Part shown: positions 55,101 to 61,100 of the stretch, in pieces | Position numbering within the stretch: position 1 is the stretch's first letter | Layout: each line of letters begins with the position of its first letter | The notes under the pieces: generated by a model | Told to the model about the DNA's origin: nothing | What the model saw: the letters and a program-made list of their open reading frames with translations, nothing else | Databases searched by the model: none | Assembly: GCA_903813345.2 (NCBI GenBank) | Contig: CAIIXF020000003.1 | Location: 5,233,815 to 5,297,814, forward strand | DNA: 64,000 bases | Reading direction: 5' to 3' | Source: Owenia fusiformis | Taxonomy: Eukaryota > Annelida > Polychaeta > Sabellida > Oweniidae | Position numbers and translations under genes: made by a program

Positions 55101-58100
55101 CTTTTGCTCTTCAGGTGAAACATTCTCTCATACTTTACCATTTCCCTTTGCTCTACAGGTGAAACATTTTCTCATATTTTACCATTTCCCTTTGCTTTAC
55201 AGGTGAAAAATTCTCTCATACTCTATTGTTTCATAAATGGGAAAATATTTTGTGTTTATGATGATGTGTATTCTTTTGATATTTGGTATGGTTTTCAGGG
55301 AAAGTAAAAAATATACATAGAATACAATTGACTATTATGTTATTCAATATCAGTTTGGCACTGAACCTCCTTCACAATGCATAATCAACACAAATCAGTA
55401 AGTGAGAATGATTTTATTGTTTCAGGAGCTGGTAGATGTCATCTTCAAAACTGGGCAAGCTGATCATTTCACAAAACTCACTCCAGAGGTGAGTGCTGAT
55501 TTGTTTAATTCTTATGATGTGTAGTGTGGAAGGTTATCTCATGTTGATCATCATAGTCAGAAACAAGTTACACATTTAAAGTGGCTCTACCTCTAAATAA
55601 CTCCACAAATGTTAAAATTGTAGCAGCCCCTAACATATAGGTTTGGTTTTTGAAAAGGAATGAATTTGCGGTAATTATCTGGAATAAGCAATTTATCAAG
55701 GTTTGATATTTACGTAAAAGAAGGTCATATTAAAGAAACAAATAACAGATTTATAAAAACAGGTATATTAAGAACCAGACCCTGAGTCAAGACCTTTGGA
55801 GTTTGAAAATCCATGGCCTATCATATTTACTAGTTCTATGACATACAAAACATTTCTTCTGCATATGGTAGCTAATCCATAATAAGACTTGAATATTTTA
55901 CTCTTTTTATGAATTTTAGGAGGCAGCTAATTGGTTGAAATCATCTGAGAGTGGAGATGCGGGTGAAAGGTTTACACAATTTTTGAACATGCACGGTCAT
56001 CGGTGTATTAGAGAGGTTAGTGTTCAACTATAAAATTGCATTTGGTGTAGAGCTTTAACTCTGAGTAGATAACTGATTTTTCATTAGGTCTGAATTTATT
56101 TAACATCTTACAGGTGTGTATATGGACATTTTGATTTCAAAAACATTTTGATTTCAAAAACTATGTAATATAGATGTATAAATGTAGTAGGTTATCACAT
56201 ACTTTCACTTTATATGGGTCCATGGTAATATATGAATCATTTTTCTTTTTTAGGCAGAATTTCGGGAAAAATCCTGGAGAAGTGAGCCTTGGAAAGTAAC
56301 AGCTGTGCTGCAGGTAAGGACAACACTTTCAAACCCTCAACTAACATGTACTGTATACATGTATAAAAAATATGCTGCATATTGAGAATGTCATGTTCAC
56401 ATCACATGTTAACTATGAGCCATGCTTAAAGTTGTGCCAAAAAATATTACTGATAATAATACTCATTGGGCCAGAAGACTTTAGTTCTTTGTTTGATGTT
56501 ATGCAAAAATTACAGAAAAACACAGAAAACCCTCTGTGGCCTAAAGGTTAGCACGCTAGACTCTTAATGCCAAGGTGCTGGGTTCAATCCCAGCATGTGG
56601 TAAAAGGAGCTAGTTTCTGTTAACTGGTACACTAGAGAGGTGATTACTAGAGTGCTGCTGATTGAACGAAAGGCTGGCAATGACTGGAACTGTCTATGGT
56701 CCTAGCCAGGATATAGATACCAGGTCCTGAGAGATTAATACAACGGTGATCTGTTTCTACCTTCAGATCAAGTTACATTACCCTACCACATATGGTACCA
56801 TATTGAAACTCAAATGAAATGAAATATTTAAATGGCTTCATTTTATAAACTCCATACCAGACGCCCAAGAAGTTTTAGAGAATTGCCCTCATTAGATCTT
56901 TGAGTGGCTAATTGTACATGCCCACTGATGATAAATGTAAAGTAATGTACATTGCTTTATTTATTTTAGAATATAGTGCGTGGGCCCAGAAATAATAAGG
57001 CAGCTAAGGTGGAGACATCTATTGAAGATGCAATATCACAATTGAAAACACCTATCTCTAAAAATGCAAGGTTTGTACATTGTATATTGTAAATTTTATC
57101 AATAAGATACATGTAATTTAGGATTTTTTAACTACTTTATTCTGTTCATCATTCTACATTTCATCTCATTCACATTATCAATCTTCCACCATTATAGAGA
57201 GTAACTTAAATTCTTTTTTTAATGTTTGTTGTATACCAAGCCAAAAATGTCTGATGACCTTTGCTTCATTCATATTGTTTGCAATATTATATGTTTTAAC
57301 TGTTCTTAACTTGTAAAATGTGATTCATATGAAATAAATAACCTTGAAAAAATTTCTTTAAATATCTGAGAAGTGAGGGGATACATTGTACTTATTACAT
57401 ATTATTGATATATTTGTAGAATGGTATTAAAATTTATCGTACCAAGAGCACGTAGGGCAGTGGGAGACAGAGAATGGGGTAAATCTGTTTCTATTGAGAT
57501 GGTGGACATATTCAAGAAAGCATATTGGAAACTAGCTAAGCTCATGGTGACTGAGGTAAATGATCACAGTTACCATGGTAACTAATTATATAAAACTTGA
57601 ATAAAAGTATGAACTAATCTTGGTTCATGATGTTTTACATAACATTTGTTTTATTTCAGATTTCTGATGGTAAAATTGCATAAAAATACATTTAAGATTA
57701 TTAAGATCTTTGTATCAAAATTGTAAATGATCTGTAATCGTCAGAGGGTTGTACTAATGTATTTTATGTTTAACACATTAGGGAAGGCTCCCAGATGAAG
57801 ACTTGTTGTTTTTCTTCACTCATCAAGAACTGAAAGTTCTGCTGGAGAGCAGATCTGGCAGATTAGTTGCAAAGTAGGTAGAATCTGTCACTATATTGGA
57901 ATCTGAGACCTAATTCATGAAAGCTCCGCAAGCTTGCGTGTCTGTAGGGTATTTGCGGACCCATTATGTGTCCGCATTTTATTGCGTTGCGTGGTATTCA
58001 CCAAGCTATCTGCAAATCCGTCGAGTTTCAGCATGTAATCCCCATATCTGCAATCCGTGTCCTTGACGACCGTATCACCAATTAGGACACCAGTCACAAA

Positions 58101-61100
58101 TGTCAGTTTGACTTTTAGTGTTCCTTATTACCCAACCAAGTTATCTGAATAGTGGGGAAGTGCTAACAATTTTTTTGTTTGATACTACGGATCATTCTTG
58201 AGGATTCTAGCAATATGCGTTATAATATACATTGGACAAAAGAATCCATATCTTAGTAGTATTTCGTGTTCGTCAAAAATCCCGAGTGGATTTTGCTTCT
58301 AAAAATCTCTAAAAATTCGTTTATGTCTCACGCTTCTCCAAATTGCTTCCAGGAGGTACTTATTACTGATATCCAAATTGACCATAATTAAAGTTGCGGT
58401 GTTCTGCAACCTTAAAAACCTTAAAAAAAATTCCCGAACTTGTTGCTTTTACATCCATAATTGAACGTCTATTTCACATTCCAATTTTTTTTCATTGGGA
58501 AACTTAACTGGATGAAAGGACGATACAATAAATACACATGTACATATTTCTATTGCTGAAATGTAATGTTAAATGGGTTCTTAAGATGATTTATTACTCT
58601 GAATTCAGCGAGTGACTTGTGGTAAGTACATGTATAGAGGTACCGCACAATATTGGTGTAATTCTCGCAGTACCACAAGATACATGTATCTGCGGTGATG
58701 CTAACTTTGTGGTCCTTTCTTGAATTAGAAATAGCGGTACCGCAGTGAGTTGCAGAATTGCACAGGTTTGTGGAGCTTTCACGAATCATTATTTGGAACT
58801 TGCAAGCATAATTTTGAAACCAGTTTGTTCTTCAATGTGGAAACTGGTGAATCCTTACATATATGCATAAAGGCATACAACATGATGCAAGAAAAGTTGT
58901 TTGGAGTACTTCCTTTTATGTGCAGTAACAAGTATTTGTTGGTTTTAGGGCTGCTAAAAGACGACGTATCTTACCACAACAGATGTCACTACATTTCTCC
59001 CATCTCAATATGGGTCATCCAATTCCAGTAAGTTTATGCCCTCATAGAATGTAATATGTTCATCTGTGCAGGTTGGTAATGGACATTTTTATTATGTCAC
59101 TTTTTCAAAGTCCCATATTGTTGTCATCTTGTGTGTCTGGGTGTGTGGGGAGGCAGGCATGACAAAATCTAGCTTTCTGCTAAACAGAAATGTTGTTAAA
59201 TGTATAGTCTTCAGGCCCGTAGCCAGGATTTGACAAGGGGGGTTCACTTTTTGAAAAAAAAACAGGGGGGTTCACTTGTGACAATTTTGGTCCAAAAATG
59301 ACCAAATCACTTAAAAAGTGCTCAGAGAGGTGAAAAACTGCATGATTTAGAAAGATTATTTGGCCAGGGGGGGGGGGGGTTCGGGTGATACGGGCAGGGT
59401 CTTGCTTCAGGTTTGTGCTCTCCCCCTCCCCTTATCTACTTCACCACTTGAGGAGTATGTGTAATGAGGGGGTCACAAGGGCTTGTAGGTAGACTATGAA
59501 ATCTTTTGACAGCTGTTAAATGGAAATACTGTGTCTGATATGTATGTGAAGTCTGTTTTTTTCTTTGCTACTGTTTTCCACTGGACTGTTTGTTTAAAGG
59601 ATGACCTTATTAACATTTTATATCCAGGTAGAGGAAACAGTCTCTGAGGAGGACTACAAGACATTGACAGAGATAAAAGGTATGCCTGTCAGCCAGGGGG
59701 AGGTGAAAGGAACAGCCAGGGTTGTCACATCATTACAAGAGGCTAATGAAATTCAGGTATGAATTTGCATATTTCATTGATTATACCTTACATCGGGATA
59801 GAATCGACATTTCAAAATTCTCTTTTTAAATGTTGTATCACAAAAAATCCTGTATTGCATTCCATATCAGACAGTGTGACAATTTGAAAAAACAATCTAT
59901 TCTATTTCATCCATTATACATGTACCAAACTTTGTTTTTGTTAAATATAATGAAAAGGAGTCTGCAAAGGGCATCACATAAGCAGTCAAATAGTGCTAAT
60001 AAACTACATGTAATTATGAAATTGATATATGTAATTTACATGTTTGCAGTTTTAGATGTGGGTTTACAAATAAATATAATAAATAGTGAAATGTACTTCC
60101 ATATTTTGCGAATCAATTTCATACTTTACTCGAAGGAGGCATTATGGGCTAGGTTTTTGGTAAGCTATGCTTGATGATTTTAGACTGACTGCTAGAAATT
60201 AGATGATTTATGCACATTCGGTGACTTCATTTATATTCTATCACAAAGCAGGCCCGTAAGACACTTTTCTCCAAGGGGGGTGCGGTTTTTAGCTTACTAA
60301 AGAGAATATAAAATTGTCAATTTTTTTGCCGCGTAAATCAAATCGCGTAAGTCAGAGGGGGGGGGATGCTCAGTTACTCCCTATATTGGTTTGGAATTAA
60401 CAAATGCAACTTCCAAAAGTTCCAATTGTTTTGTGGGGGGTGTGAGGAGTGGTCCACTCCCCCTAGAAAATTTTACAGTTTTGAGATGCTATTTGGTGCT
60501 TTCTGGGCACTTTCAAAGTGTAAGTTTCCAAGTAGTATGCCACCACCATGGGAATAAGAGTTGAGTGAATAAAAAACCGAGCATTCAGGGGGGTCTCCCC
60601 CAGGAAAATTTTGAAATTTGGTTGTATTTGGAGCGAATTTGCAACCATCTGGTACGCCTGTGCGTTATAAGTCAATAAGAAAAATGTGTATTTTTTTCAA
60701 ATTCTTTTGGGGGTGTCAAAGTGGATGAGAGGGTGAAGTGGGATGTGGTGCCAGTAGGGGAACAAGGGGTTGTCCCCCAGAAACATTGACCATATCAAGG
60801 TGCTATTTGATGATGTCTGGGCACTTAAAAAATGTCTGAGACAATACATGAAATTCAGAATATTTTCTTTTGTTTTGTGGGGGATGTGAGGGGTGGCTAA
60901 CTCTCCTAGAAAATTTTACAATTTAAAGTGTATTAGTCAATAAAAACAGTGAAAAACAATCACAATTTTTTTCAAATTTTGGGGGTGTCGAAGGGGGGGG
61001 GGGGTGCCAGAGGGGGAGGTGGGGCTGGGGTGCCAGAGGGGGAGCAAGTTTTTGTCCCCCATCAAGGTGCTATTCGATGAAGTTTGGGCACTTTAAAAGT

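Noticed and set aside
56531-56602. Functional tRNA-Lys gene
   Set aside because: The acceptor stem does not pair and a SINE body with a tail follows; only the promoter boxes are tRNA-like.
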